Assembly: GCA_031430645.1 (NCBI GenBank)
Contig: JANPBY010000101.1
Coordinates: forward strand, 53,246-117,245
Source of the DNA: JANPBY01 sp031430645
Lineage (GTDB): Bacteria; Actinomycetota; Actinomycetes; DATJPE01
Reading direction: 5' to 3'
Length of the DNA: 64,000 bases
Shown: piece after piece, positions 23,253 to 32,371 of the stretch
Layout of the letters: every line of letters starts with the position of its first letter
How positions within the stretch are numbered: position 1 is the first letter of the stretch
Program-made: the position numbers and the translations under genes
The notes under the pieces: model-generated
What the model saw: the letters and a program-made list of their open reading frames with translations, nothing else
The model's database searches: none
Told to the model about the DNA's origin: nothing

Positions 23253-24851
23253 TCAGGCGAGGGCCACGAGGTCGAGGTAGTCCGGGTTCCAGAAGTCCTC
23301 GACCCCGTCCGGAAGAAGCACGACTCGCTCCGGCTGAAGCGCGTCCACGGCGCCCTCATCGTGGGTCACCAGGACCACGGCACCTGCGTAGGTCCGCAGC
23401 GCCCCGAGAACCTCGGCGCGACTGGCCGGGTCCAAGTTGTTGGTTGGCTCGTCCAGAAGCAGGACATTGGCTCCGGATACCACGAGAGTTGCCAGCGCCA
23501 GCCGGGTCTTCTCCCCCCCAGACAGGACTCGCGCGGGCTTGTCGACGTCATCGCCGCTGAAGAGGAACGAGCCGAGGACATTGCGGACGGCCACTTCGGG
23601 TAGGTCCGGAGCAGCAGTCCGCAGGTTCTCGAGGACCGTGCGCTCGGTGTCCAGTGTCTCGTGCTCCTGGGCGTAGTAGCCCAACCGAAGTCCATGACCC
23701 GGCTCAACGGCGCCGGTGTCGGCGGGTTCAACCTCTGCCAGAAGGCGCAGCAAGGTGGTTTTTCCGGCGCCGTTGAGGCCCAGGACGACAACCCGCGACC
23801 CACGATCCACCGCCAGATCGACGTCGGTGAAAACCTCGAGGGAACCGTAGGACTTCGACAGCCCCGTGGCGCGCAGCGGGGTCTTTCCACAGGGAACTGG
23901 ATCCGGGAAGCGGAGCTTGGCCACCTTGTCCGACCGTCGAGTGTCCGCAAGGCCCGCAAGTAACCGTTCGGCCCGCCGATCCATGCCCTGGGCTGCCTTG
24001 GCCTTGGTCGCCTTGGCGCGCATCTTGTCGGCCTGGTTCTTCAAGATCGTCGCCTGTTTCTCGGCGTTCGTGCGCTCGCGCTTGCGGCGGCGCTCGTCGG
24101 TCTCTCGCTGTTGGAGGTAGGCGGTCCACCCGACGTTGTAGACGTCCATGGTGGCTCGGTTGGCATCAAGGACGAAGACCTTGTTGACCACCTGCTCCAG
24201 GAGTCCCACATCGTGGCTGATAACGATCAATCCGCCTTTGTGAGATCGCAGGAAGTCCCGCAGCCACCCGATGGAGTCTGCGTCGAGGTGGTTGGTCGGT
24301 TCGTCCAAGAGGAGCGTCTCGGCCCCAGAGAACAAGATCCGAGCAAGTTCGACGCGTCGCCGTTGTCCGCCCGACAGCGTGCCAAGAGTCTGCGCTAGCA
24401 CTCGATCCTGGAGGCCAACGCTGGACGCGATGGACGCAGCCTCGGACTCCGCGGCATACCCCCCTCGTGCTGCGAACTCCTCCTGCAGTCTCCCGTAGCG
24501 CTCGATCGCGGCCTCAGCGGTCTCCGCGTCCGCCGAGGCCATTCGACCCTCAGTCTCGGCGAGCTGCCGAACGACCTCATCGAGGCCACGTGCACCGAGG
24601 ATCCGGTCGCGAGCGAGCACCTCGAGGTCACCCGTGCGGGGGTCCTGCGGCAGGTAGCCGACGTCACCGGTGCGGGTGACCTTTCCCGCAGCGGGCAGAG
24701 CCTCCCCCGCCAGGATGCGCGTCAGGGTGGTCTTGCCGGCACCGTTGCGCCCCACCAGCCCGATCCGGTCACCGGCGCCGATCCGGAAGCTGGTCTGCTC
24801 GACCAGCACTCGCGCCCCAGCGCGCACCTCGAGAGCACTGGCGGTGAGCAT
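23253..24851 (-). CDS. ABC-F family ATP-binding protein
   Basis: 532 residues with two ATPase domains and no membrane segment: Walker A GRNGAGKTT and GLNGAGKTT, signatures LSGGQRRRVELARIL and LSGGEKTRLALATL, Walker B with DEPTNHLD and DEPTNNLD, joined by a charged linker (about 240-300, KRERTNAEKQATILKNQADK) that reaches the ribosomal P-site region in this family. ABC-F proteins act in translation or ribosome protection. Whether this one gives antibiotic resistance or is a housekeeping factor cannot be decided. A TAAACT hexamer lies 9 nt before the ATG at 24851. Confidence 0.92.
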   Translation of the reverse strand: MLTASALEVRAGARVLVEQTSFRIGAGDRIGLVGRNGAGKTTLTRILAGEALPAAGKVTRTGDVGYLPQDPRTGDLEVLARDRILGARGLDEVVRQLAETEGRMASADAETAEAAIERYGRLQEEFAARGGYAAESEAASIASSVGLQDRVLAQTLGTLSGGQRRRVELARILFSGAETLLLDEPTNHLDADSIGWLRDFLRSHKGGLIVISHDVGLLEQVVNKVFVLDANRATMDVYNVGWTAYLQQRETDERRRKRERTNAEKQATILKNQADKMRAKATKAKAAQGMDRRAERLLAGLADTRRSDKVAKLRFPDPVPCGKTPLRATGLSKSYGSLEVFTDVDLAVDRGSRVVVLGLNGAGKTTLLRLLAEVEPADTGAVEPGHGLRLGYYAQEHETLDTERTVLENLRTAAPDLPEVAVRNVLGSFLFSGDDVDKPARVLSGGEKTRLALATLVVSGANVLLLDEPTNNLDPASRAEVLGALRTYAGAVVLVTHDEGAVDALQPERVVLLPDGVEDFWNPDYLDLVALA

Positions 24852-24860
24852 AATGAGGCC

Positions 24861-24866
24861 AGTTTA
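24861..24866 (-). promoter_or_regulatory. Candidate -10 box (TAAACT) of the ABC-F gene
   Basis: TAAACT on the minus strand, 9 nt before the ATG at 24851; the transcript would carry at most a few leader bases. Confidence 0.4.
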
Positions 24867-24891
24867 CGGCGCAGGTGAAAGGCTTCCCGCC

Positions 24892-25809
24892 ATGGAGTTC
24901 GACAACGACATCGTGGACGTGTCCGGTGTCTCCGACCAGCGGGGCTCTGGACGGTCCTCTGGCAGGCTCGGCCGCGGCGCGACCCTCGGTGGTGGCGGTG
25001 GCCTGGTCGCCCTGATCATCACCGTCCTGGTCGTCGTCCTGAGCGGCGGCGAGCTGCCCAACGGGGCGCTCGACACCGACCAGCTCACCGGCGGAGCGCT
25101 GGCCGACGGGTCGAGCGGCGAGTCCGCTGCGGAGCTCAAGGCCCGCTGCTCGACCGAGGGGGCGATCGACACCTACCTCGACTGCCGGATGGTCAAGGTG
25201 TACAACGTGGTCAACACAACCTGGGCCAAGGAGTTCGCCGCACGCGGAGGCACGTACGCGCAGCCTGGCCTAGTCTTCTTCGCGGGCTCGGTCCGCACGG
25301 GCTGTGGGACGGCGAGCTCCCAGGTCGGTCCGTTCTACTGCCCGCCGGAAGAGCGGATGTACTTCGACCTGGACTTCCTCGAGCAGCTGCAGAGCGAGTA
25401 CGGCGCGACCGGCGAGTTCGCGCAGGCCTACATCCTGGCCCACGAGGCGGGGCACCACCTGCAGACACTGCTCGGCATCGAGCCTGCGATGCGCCAGCAG
25501 CAGCAGCGCAACCCCAAGCAGGCCAACGCATTGTCCGTGCGTCTGGAGCTCCAGGCAGACTGTTTTGCGGGCGTGTGGGCGAAGCTCGCGGATGCCGATG
25601 AGGGCGAGGGCATCGTGCTCACCCGAGCCGACGTCGATGAGGCGCTCAACGCCGCCGCGGCCGTGGGTGACGACCGGATCCAGGCCAGCGCCGGGCAGCG
25701 GGTCGACCCCGAGCGCTGGACGCACGGGTCGTCGGAGCAGCGCAAGACCTGGTTCTACACGGGCTACGACAGCGGGGACCTGGACCGCTGCGACACCTTC
25801 AGCACCTGA
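24892..25809 (+). CDS. YpfJ-type neutral zinc metallopeptidase
   Basis: 305 residues. One membrane helix (about 42-59, LVALIITVLVVVLSGG) anchors an external peptidase domain. The zinc site is HEAGHH at about 184-189, with LELQADCFAGVWA supplying the downstream ligand, as in the YpfJ/zinicin family of putative neutral zinc metallopeptidases. Biological substrate unknown. The frame is open from 24670, but the ATG at 24892 follows GAAAGG and starts the typical N-terminus MEFDNDIVDVSGVSDQRG. It is divergent from the ABC-F gene. Confidence 0.9.
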   Translation: MEFDNDIVDVSGVSDQRGSGRSSGRLGRGATLGGGGGLVALIITVLVVVLSGGELPNGALDTDQLTGGALADGSSGESAAELKARCSTEGAIDTYLDCRMVKVYNVVNTTWAKEFAARGGTYAQPGLVFFAGSVRTGCGTASSQVGPFYCPPEERMYFDLDFLEQLQSEYGATGEFAQAYILAHEAGHHLQTLLGIEPAMRQQQQRNPKQANALSVRLELQADCFAGVWAKLADADEGEGIVLTRADVDEALNAAAAVGDDRIQASAGQRVDPERWTHGSSEQRKTWFYTGYDSGDLDRCDTFST

Positions 25810-25810
25810 C

Positions 25811-25872
25811 GCCCCACAACGGGGACGTTCGTCCCGGTTCTAGGCGGGGCGATTTACCCCATTGCGGGGAGA
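25811..25872. terminator. Hairpin-rich segment between convergent genes
   Basis: An imperfect stem with arms 25818-25826 and 25831-25839 (GGGAC/GTCCC core, one G-G mismatch, AAC/GTT base, GTTC loop) followed by several short GGGG/CCCC repeats. It sits between the stops of the metallopeptidase gene and the suf operon and probably ends transcription from both sides. Confidence 0.4.
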
Positions 25873-25879
25873 CGGGGGG

Positions 25880-26194
25880 TCAGACGTTGAATCCGAGGGC
25901 CCGGAGCTGGTCGCGCCCGTCGTCGGTGATCTTGTCAGGACCCCACGGGGGCATCCAGACCCAGTTGATGCGCACGCTGTCCACGAGGTCCTTCAACGCC
26001 GAATGGGTCTGATCCTCAATGACGTCGGTCAGCGGGCAGGCAGCTGAGGTCAGGGTCATATCGACAGTAGCGACCCGGTTCTGATCAACGGTGATGCCAT
26101 AGACCAGGCCGAGATCGACGACGTTGATCCCGAGCTCGGGGTCTACGACGTCCTTCATTGCCTCGGTAAGGGCTTCTTCGCTGGTCGTGGTCAT
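25880..26194 (-). CDS. sufT: SufT-like MIP18/DUF59 iron-sulfur assembly protein
   Basis: 104 residues. MIP18 (DUF59) domain: EAMKDVVDPELGINVVDLG, then TSAACPLTD with the conserved cysteine and INWVWMPPWGPDKI. SufT-type proteins support iron-sulfur maturation of client enzymes. It is the last gene of the suf operon and overlaps sufU by 4 bp (ATGA). The ATG at 26194 has a GGAGG site upstream; the frame to 26263 is an overlap artefact. Confidence 0.9.
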   Translation of the reverse strand: MTTTSEEALTEAMKDVVDPELGINVVDLGLVYGITVDQNRVATVDMTLTSAACPLTDVIEDQTHSALKDLVDSVRINWVWMPPWGPDKITDDGRDQLRALGFNV

Positions 26195-26640
26195 GTGCGT
26201 GCCTCCGTCGCTGCGGCCTGAACAGCCGCGTCCTTGAATGCCATCCACCCGAGCAGCGCGCACTTGACGCGGGCCGGGAACTGCGCGACCCCGGCGAACG
26301 CCACAGCGTCCTCCAGCACTTCTTCGTCGGCGGGAACCTTGCCGCGACTCTGCATCAGCGCCAGGAACTCCTGGTGGACCGCCAGCGCTTCATCCAGGCG
26401 CCTCCCGATGACGAGATCGGTCATGACCGACGCACTCGCTTGACTGATCGAACAGCCCTGCCCGTCATAGGAGACGTCACTCACCGTGCCGCCGTCCAAG
26501 AGCACGCGCACAGTCAACTCATCGCCACACGTGGGGTTCACGTGGTGAACCTCGATGTCGTACGGCTCTCGCAGTCCTCGGTGATGGGGTCGCCGGTAGT
26601 GGTCGAGGATGATCTCCTGATACATCTGCTCCAGTTGCAT
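26191..26640 (-). CDS. sufU: SufU, sulfur-transfer protein for SufS
   Basis: 149 residues, IscU/NifU-N fold. The three zinc/active-site cysteines are in NPTCGDEL, GQGCSISQASAS and RVKCALLGW. SufU takes persulfide sulfur from SufS for delivery to the SufBCD scaffold; this zinc-bound form is typical of Gram-positive bacteria. The ATG at 26640 shares a base with the sufS stop (TGATG). The upstream in-frame extension to 26778 lies in sufS and is rejected. Confidence 0.95.
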   Translation of the reverse strand: MQLEQMYQEIILDHYRRPHHRGLREPYDIEVHHVNPTCGDELTVRVLLDGGTVSDVSYDGQGCSISQASASVMTDLVIGRRLDEALAVHQEFLALMQSRGKVPADEEVLEDAVAFAGVAQFPARVKCALLGWMAFKDAAVQAAATEART

Positions 26641-27935
26641 CACGCCACCCCCCAGAACCGCTGAGCACTGCGCACAGCGGCCACCAGCGCGTCGATCTCG
26701 TCGTCGGTGTTGTAGAGGTAAAAGGTCGCACGCGTCGTCGCGGGCACTGAGAACCGCCGCATCAAAGGCCAGGCGCAATGGTGTCCGACACGCACGGCGA
26801 CACCCTCAGAATCCAGCACCTGACCAACGTCGTGCGGGTGTATTCCGTCAACGACGAAGGACACGGCTCCCCCGCGCTCAGTCGTGTTGGCGGGACCGAT
26901 CACGCGAACTCCGGCGACCTCCGCCAGGCCATCGAGGGCTCGCTCGGTGAGTCGGTGCTCGTGGGCCGCGATTGAGTCCATGCCCACTGTCGTGAGGTAA
27001 TCGACCGCCGCACCCAAGCCGATGGCCTGAGCCGTCATCGGGACACCGGCTTCAAACCGCTGCGGTGGGGGGGCGTAGGTTGCGGCCTCCATGGTGACGG
27101 TTTCGATCATCGAGCCACCGGTCAGGAACGGCGGCAGTACGGACAACAGCTCAGTCCGCCCCCAGAGGACGCCGATACCCGTCGGACCGAGCATCTTGTG
27201 GCCGGAGAACACCACGAAGTCGGCTCCGGTGGCAGTCACATCGACAGCCATGTGGGGCACAGACTGGCAGGCGTCGAGGACCACCAGAGCCCCCACGGCA
27301 CGCGCTCGTGTCGTGATGGGCACCAACGGGTTGATCGTCCCGAGGACGTTGGACTGGTGGGTGAGCGCGACCAGCTTGGTTCGTTCGTTGAGGAGCACGT
27401 CGAGGTCGCCCAGATCCAGGCGACCCTCGTCGGTGACACCGAGCCAACGGAGCGTCGCGCCGGTGCGCTTGCAGAGCTCTTGCCACGGCACGAGGTTGGC
27501 GTGGTGCTCCATCTCGGTGACGAGGATCTCGTCTCCAGGCCCGACGACGAAGCGGCTCGCGGCTGGCCCTGCCGTCGCGGCGTTGCTCATCGCATAGGCC
27601 ACCAGATTGATGCCCTCGGTCGCGTTCTTGGTGAAGACGATCTCCTCGGTCTGCCCGCCGATGAAAGCAGCGATCCGCTCACGCGCCGATTCGTAGACCT
27701 CAGTCGCCTCTTCTGCCAGCTGGTGGGCTCCGCGATGCGGCGCCGCGTTGTGCTGCTCGTAGAAGGCACGCTCGGCATCGAGCACCTGTCGCGGCTTCTG
27801 CGACGTCGCACCCGAGTCGAGGTAGACCAGCGGCTTCCCGCCGCGGACCGTTCGGCTCAGGATCGGGAAGTCGGCGCGCAGAAGCTCCGGGTCCAGCGGC
27901 CCGGCCCCGGTGAGCAGATCAACCGTTGAGGTCAC
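26640..27935 (-). CDS. sufS: Cysteine desulfurase SufS
   Basis: 431 residues, class V PLP enzyme that turns cysteine into alanine and an enzyme-bound persulfide. Seen: LDSGATSQKP, HHANLVPWQ, the PLP lysine in FSGHKMLGPTGIG, and the persulfide cysteine in VRVGHHCAWPLM. Group II (SufS) features with a short active-site loop fit its neighbour SufU. The GTG at 27935 overlaps the sufC stop by 4 bp. Confidence 0.96.
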   Translation of the reverse strand: MTSTVDLLTGAGPLDPELLRADFPILSRTVRGGKPLVYLDSGATSQKPRQVLDAERAFYEQHNAAPHRGAHQLAEEATEVYESARERIAAFIGGQTEEIVFTKNATEGINLVAYAMSNAATAGPAASRFVVGPGDEILVTEMEHHANLVPWQELCKRTGATLRWLGVTDEGRLDLGDLDVLLNERTKLVALTHQSNVLGTINPLVPITTRARAVGALVVLDACQSVPHMAVDVTATGADFVVFSGHKMLGPTGIGVLWGRTELLSVLPPFLTGGSMIETVTMEAATYAPPPQRFEAGVPMTAQAIGLGAAVDYLTTVGMDSIAAHEHRLTERALDGLAEVAGVRVIGPANTTERGGAVSFVVDGIHPHDVGQVLDSEGVAVRVGHHCAWPLMRRFSVPATTRATFYLYNTDDEIDALVAAVRSAQRFWGVA

Positions 27936-28702
27936 GCCGTAGCCGCCCCTGCCCCCGCCGCATAGCGCTCGTACCCCTCGGCCTCAAGGCGGTCCGCGAG
28001 GTCGGGGCCACCCTGCTCGACGATCCGTCCGTCGACGAAGACATGGACGAAGTCCGGGTTGATGTAGCGCAGGATTCGGGTGTAGTGCGTGATCAGGAGC
28101 ACGCCTGTCTCTCCACCTGCACGGACCCGGTTGACCCCTTCGGACACGGTGCGCAAAGCGTCGACATCCAAGCCGGAGTCGGTCTCGTCGAGGATGGCGA
28201 TCGCCGGCTTGAGCAGCTCGAGCTGAAGGATCTCGTTCTTCTTCTTCTCCCCGCCTGAGAAGCCTTCGTTGACATTGCGCTCGGCGAAGACTGGGTCGAT
28301 GTCCAGCGCCGTCATCGCCTCCTTGACTTCTTTGATCCAAAGCCGCAACTTGGGCGCCTCACCACGTGAGGCGGTGGCCGCCGTCCGCAGGAAGTTCGAG
28401 ACCGAGACTCCAGGGACCTCTACGGGGTACTGCATGGCCAGAAAGAGGCCAGCGCGGGCTCGCTCGTCCACGCTCATCGCGAGCACGTCGGCTCCGTCGA
28501 GTGTGACGCTGCCGCTGGCGACGGAGTACTTGGGGTGCCCAGCCACGGCGTACGCCAGCGTGGACTTGCCCGAGCCGTTGGGACCCATGATGGCGTGGGT
28601 CTCTCCAGCACGGACAGTCAGGTCGACGCCGCGAAGAATCTCCCGGGCATCGCCGTCGGCATCGACGGTGACGTGCAGGTCGCGGATCTCGAGGGTGGCC
28701 AT
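27932..28702 (-). CDS. sufC: SufC ATPase
   Basis: 256 residues. ABC-type ATPase that drives conformational change in the SufBCD scaffold and is not a transporter. Walker A GPNGSGKST, signature FSGGEKKKNEI, Walker B AILDETDSGLD with the SufC-specific DETDSGLD form, and H-switch LLITHYTRIL. The ATG at 28702 begins the standard MATLEIRDLHV N-terminus. It overlaps sufS by 4 bp and follows the Rieske gene by about 38 bp. Confidence 0.97.
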   Translation of the reverse strand: MATLEIRDLHVTVDADGDAREILRGVDLTVRAGETHAIMGPNGSGKSTLAYAVAGHPKYSVASGSVTLDGADVLAMSVDERARAGLFLAMQYPVEVPGVSVSNFLRTAATASRGEAPKLRLWIKEVKEAMTALDIDPVFAERNVNEGFSGGEKKKNEILQLELLKPAIAILDETDSGLDVDALRTVSEGVNRVRAGGETGVLLITHYTRILRYINPDFVHVFVDGRIVEQGGPDLADRLEAEGYERYAAGAGAATA

Positions 28703-28740
28703 GTGATGTCGCTCCAAGCGGTTTCGGGTCGGCGGTTCTG

Positions 28741-29067
28741 TCAGTGGATAGGGAGGTCTGCGGGTACGTCAATGAGGACGCTGTCGCCCTCGGTGGTTAC
28801 GGGAAACACGAGGATCGGTTGAGTCGCAGGGAGACCCGAGGGCCGTCCGGTGACCAAGTCGAAGCGCGAGCCGTGCAACCAGCACTCGATGGTCTCGCCG
28901 TCGACCTCTCCCTCGGAGAGCGAGATGTCTGCGTGGCTGCAGATGTCGCTGATCGCCCGGACACCGGATTCAGTGCGGACGAGGCACACAGAGTGCTCGC
29001 CGAGCTCCACGCGTTTGGGAGTGTCCAACACCAACTCGCTGAGTGAGGCTACGACCTGTGGGCTCAT
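28741..29067 (-). CDS. Rieske-type [2Fe-2S] ferredoxin of the suf operon
   Basis: 108 residues. Single Rieske domain with Cys-x-His (CSHADISL) and Cys-x2-His (CWLHGSRF) ligands and no extra domain or signal, like the non-heme dioxygenase ferredoxins found inside actinobacterial suf operons. It may supply electrons for cluster assembly or be a client; this is inference. Overlaps sufD upstream by 4 bp. Confidence 0.92.
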   Translation of the reverse strand: MSPQVVASLSELVLDTPKRVELGEHSVCLVRTESGVRAISDICSHADISLSEGEVDGETIECWLHGSRFDLVTGRPSGLPATQPILVFPVTTEGDSVLIDVPADLPIH

Positions 29068-30215
29068 GAGAGCGCCCGTTCGGCACGCTCGAGCTCGGCC
29101 TCGATGGCGGCGATCAGCCGCTCCTCGACCTCTGGGACCCCGAGGCGACCCACGACATCGGCGAAGAAGCCTCGGACGACCAGCCTGCGCGCCTCGCTCT
29201 CAGGGATGCCGCGAGACTGGAGATAGAAGAGCTGCTCGTCGTCGAATCTACCCGTCGCGCTGGCGTGCCCGGCCCCGACAATCTCCCCGGTCTCGATCTC
29301 GAGGTTGGGCACCGAATCTGCCCGTGCACCATCGGTGAGGAGGAGGTTTCGATTGATCTCATAGGTGCTCGTACCCACCGCAGCTGCCCGGATGAGGACG
29401 TCCCCGATCCAGATACTGCGGGCGCCCTTGCCCTGCAGCGCCCCTTTGTAGGCCACGTTGCTGCGGCAGTTCGGAGCCTCGTGGTCGATGAACAATCGGT
29501 GCTCGAGATGCTGACCCTCGTCGGCGAAGAACACACCGAACAGGTCGGCGTCCCCACCGGGACCGTCGTAGGTGGCGGTGGTGTAGACCCGCACGAGGTC
29601 CCCACCTAGGGTGGCGTTGAAGCCGGTCACCTTCGCGTCTCGACCGATCCGGAAGCGCTGGCGTGCGAGGTGTACGGCGTCCGGCGCCCAGTCGTGCAAC
29701 GACACGAACCGCAGGTTCGCGCCGTCTCCGACGACGACCTCAACGAGGGTTGCGTGGGTTCCGCTGCCCGTGTGGTCGACGACGATGACGGCCTCGGCGA
29801 AGGCTCCGACCTCCACCAGCAGCCGCGAGTAGGTTGCTCCCTGGAGCCCGAGCCCGCGTAGTGAGACCACGGTTGGCGTCCCACCGACGGACTCGCGGGG
29901 TACGGACACCACGAGAACCTGGTCAGCCCCCGCAACCACCTGGGCCTCAACTCGGTCGTCCGGGGCACCAGTGCTGCCCACCCGGGGGTCGTCCGAACCG
30001 ACGGTCTCCACGATCACGTCGGCGGCGGCGTTGATCGAGACCTCGAGGCCATCGGGACCAGTGGGCACAGCCGAGCCGTCGTGCAGACCACGGATTCGGC
30101 GCAACGGCGTGAACCGCCACGCTTCTTCTCGGCCCGTCGGGATCGGATGATCCGCTAGGTCGAAGGACGCCACGAGGGCGCCCCGATCGACGACCGGGGT
30201 GTCAGTAACGCCCAT
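29064..30215 (-). CDS. sufD: SufD scaffold subunit
   Basis: 383 residues. Beta-helix protein of the SufBCD complex. The C-terminal core is conserved (HEAPNCRSNVAYKGALQGKG in homologous form, here starting at DHEAPNCRSNVAYKG; GAGHASATGRFDDEQLFYL; SRGIPESEARRLVVRGFF). It pairs with SufB, 2 bp upstream in the operon. The N-terminal third is variable, as usual. Confidence 0.95.
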   Translation of the reverse strand: MGVTDTPVVDRGALVASFDLADHPIPTGREEAWRFTPLRRIRGLHDGSAVPTGPDGLEVSINAAADVIVETVGSDDPRVGSTGAPDDRVEAQVVAGADQVLVVSVPRESVGGTPTVVSLRGLGLQGATYSRLLVEVGAFAEAVIVVDHTGSGTHATLVEVVVGDGANLRFVSLHDWAPDAVHLARQRFRIGRDAKVTGFNATLGGDLVRVYTTATYDGPGGDADLFGVFFADEGQHLEHRLFIDHEAPNCRSNVAYKGALQGKGARSIWIGDVLIRAAAVGTSTYEINRNLLLTDGARADSVPNLEIETGEIVGAGHASATGRFDDEQLFYLQSRGIPESEARRLVVRGFFADVVGRLGVPEVEERLIAAIEAELERAERALS

Positions 30216-30217
30216 AG

Positions 30218-31642
30218 CTAGCCCACGGCCCCTTCCATCTGGAGCTCGATGAGCCGGTTCAGCTCGAGGGCGTACTCCATGGGCAGCTCACGCGCGATCG
30301 GCTCGATGAAGCCGCGCACGATCATCGCCATCGCCTCTTCCTCAGTCATCCCGCGGCTCATCAGGTAGAAGAGCTGGTCCTCGCTCACCTTGGACACGCT
30401 CGCCTCGTGACCCATCGAGACGTCGTCCTCGCGGACGTCGACGTAGGGGTAGGTGTCCGAGCGGCTGATGTCATCGACGAGCAGGGCGTCGCACCGGACC
30501 GTGGACTTCGAGCCGTGGGCGCCTTTCTGGATCTGGACGAGCCCGCGGTACGACGTACGGCCTCCGCCGCGCGCCACCGACTTGGACACGATCGAGGACG
30601 ACGTGTTCGGGGCGCAGTGGACCATCTTCGAGCCAGCGTCCTGGTGCTGGCCCTCACCTGCAAAGGCGATGGACAGCGTCTCGCCCTTGGCGTGCTGGCC
30701 CATGAGGAAGACGGCGGGGTACTTCATGGTCACCTTCGACCCGAGGTTGCCGTCGATCCACTCCATGGTCGCGCCCTCGGCCGCGGTCGCCCGCTTGGTG
30801 ACGAGGTTGTAGACGTTGTTGGACCAGTTCTGGATGGTCGTGTAACGGACTCTCGCGTTCTTCTTGACGATGATCTCGACGACCGCGGAGTGCAGCGAGT
30901 CCGAGGAGTAGATCGGCGCCGTGCACCCCTCGACGTAGTGAACGTAGGAACCCTCGTCGGCAATGATCAGGGTGCGTTCGAACTGGCCCATGTTCTCGGT
31001 GTTGATCCGGAAGTACGCCTGCAGCGGGATGTCGACCTTGACGCCCTTCGGCACGTAGATGAACGAGCCGCCAGACCACACCGCGGTGTTGAGCGCGGCG
31101 AACTTGTTGTCACCGGCCGGGATGACCGACGCGAAGTACTCGCGAAAGGTGTCCTCGTGCTCGCGCAACCCGGTGTCGGTGTCGAGGAACAGAACGCCCT
31201 GCTCCTCCAAATCCTCGCGAATCTGGTGATACACGACTTCGCTTTCGTACTGCGCGGCCACACCCCCGACCAGGCGTTGCTTCTCCGCCTCGGGGATGCC
31301 GAGGCGGTCGTAGGTGTTCTTGATGTCCGCCGGCAGGTCATCCCAGGTCTGGGCCTGCTTCTCAGTCGACCGGACGAAGTACTTGATGGTGTCGAAGTGG
31401 ATGCCCGAGAGGTCAGAACCCCAAGTGGGCATCGGCTTCTTCTCGAACAGCCGTAGGCCCTTCAGTCGAGTCTCGAGCATCCACTCGGGCTCGTTCTTCA
31501 GGGCCGAGATGTCGCGCACCACTTCCTCGGACAGCCCACGTCGCGCATTGACACCGGCCAGGTCGGAGTCGGCCCAGCCGTACTCATAGCGGCCCAGTCC
31601 CTCAAGTTCGGGATGGGTGCTGGCCTCGGGCGTGGTGGTCAT
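30218..31642 (-). CDS. sufB: SufB scaffold subunit
   Basis: 474 residues, the cluster-building subunit of SufBCD. Typical stretches are FDTIKYFVRSTEKQAQTWD, PKGVKVDIPLQAYFRIN, EGCTAPIYSSDSLHSAVVE with the conserved cysteine, and MSRGMTEEEAMAMIVRGF. Start MTTTPEAS overlaps the stop of the regulator gene (ATGA), so repressor and scaffold are translated in tandem. Confidence 0.97.
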   Translation of the reverse strand: MTTTPEASTHPELEGLGRYEYGWADSDLAGVNARRGLSEEVVRDISALKNEPEWMLETRLKGLRLFEKKPMPTWGSDLSGIHFDTIKYFVRSTEKQAQTWDDLPADIKNTYDRLGIPEAEKQRLVGGVAAQYESEVVYHQIREDLEEQGVLFLDTDTGLREHEDTFREYFASVIPAGDNKFAALNTAVWSGGSFIYVPKGVKVDIPLQAYFRINTENMGQFERTLIIADEGSYVHYVEGCTAPIYSSDSLHSAVVEIIVKKNARVRYTTIQNWSNNVYNLVTKRATAAEGATMEWIDGNLGSKVTMKYPAVFLMGQHAKGETLSIAFAGEGQHQDAGSKMVHCAPNTSSSIVSKSVARGGGRTSYRGLVQIQKGAHGSKSTVRCDALLVDDISRSDTYPYVDVREDDVSMGHEASVSKVSEDQLFYLMSRGMTEEEAMAMIVRGFIEPIARELPMEYALELNRLIELQMEGAVG

Positions 31643-32334
31643 CGACGGGTCCCTTCAGTGAGGTGCGGGACGTACGTGGTGCAGACGTGGTCGCCATGAC
31701 CGATCGTGGCCAGACGCTGAACATGGGTGCCGAGCAGTTCCGCGAAGACCGCAGTCTCGGCCTCGCACAACTGCGGAAACTCAGCTGCCACGTGGGCGAC
31801 TGGACAGTGGTGCTGGCAGAGTTGGTCACCGCCGCCGTAGGGAGCCGGCTCGACCGATGCGGCAAAGCCGTTCGACGTCAGGGCTGAAGCGAGCACGTGT
31901 GCTCGCTGAGCGGGGGCTGCGGCGAGCACTGATTCCCGATGGGGGCCGACCATGGACTCCATCCGCTGGCGGGCGAAGGCCTTGAGGCCATCGGGACCGA
32001 CCACGCTCTCCAGGTGCCTGAGTGCTTCGGCTGCGAGAGTGTCGTAAGCCTGCGGGAACTGGCCACGCCCGGCATCGGTCAGAGCGAAGACCCTCGCCGG
32101 CCGTCCGCGACCGCGCTCCCCCACAGGGCCGTACGGCGGCCGCTCGGAGCCCGCGACGAGCCCCTCTGACACCAACGCATCCAGATGGCGGCGGACCGCA
32201 GCGGGCGTGAGCGTCAGTCGCTCGGCCAGAACAGAGGCGGTGGCCGGACCGTGCTCGAGGAGCAGACGAGCCACCTGGTCACGGGTGCCCGAGGGGGCCT
32301 CCACGCGGTCCTGAGTGCTGGTGGGCAATTGCAT
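31639..32334 (-). CDS. sufR: SufR-type iron-sulfur winged-helix repressor
   Basis: 231 residues. N-terminal winged helix (TRDQVARLLLEHGPATASV, RLTLTPAAVRRHLDAL) and a C-terminal part with four cysteines at about 173, 177, 190 and 218 (QLCQHHC, PQLCEAE, DHVCTTY) fit for an Fe-S cluster. Related SufR proteins repress the suf operon when holding a cluster. As first gene of the operon it probably autoregulates. The ATG at 32334 has CACAAT 6 nt upstream; a GTG one codon earlier is possible. Confidence 0.92.
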   Translation of the reverse strand: MQLPTSTQDRVEAPSGTRDQVARLLLEHGPATASVLAERLTLTPAAVRRHLDALVSEGLVAGSERPPYGPVGERGRGRPARVFALTDAGRGQFPQAYDTLAAEALRHLESVVGPDGLKAFARQRMESMVGPHRESVLAAAPAQRAHVLASALTSNGFAASVEPAPYGGGDQLCQHHCPVAHVAAEFPQLCEAETAVFAELLGTHVQRLATIGHGDHVCTTYVPHLTEGTRR

Positions 32335-32346
32335 CACACCATTGTG
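32335..32346. promoter_or_regulatory. Small inverted repeat at the sufR promoter
   Basis: CACA-CCAT-TGTG abuts the sufR start and overlaps its presumed -10 hexamer. A repressor bound here would block initiation, but the arms are only 4 bp, so this is a weak candidate. Confidence 0.25.
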
Positions 32347-32371
32347 CCCTAATCCATCGCGATCCGCACAG

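Noticed and set aside
30407..31456. 349-codon open frame antisense to sufB
   Set aside because: Shadow frame: repetitive Val/Asp/Arg-rich translation, while sufB on the other strand is unmistakable.
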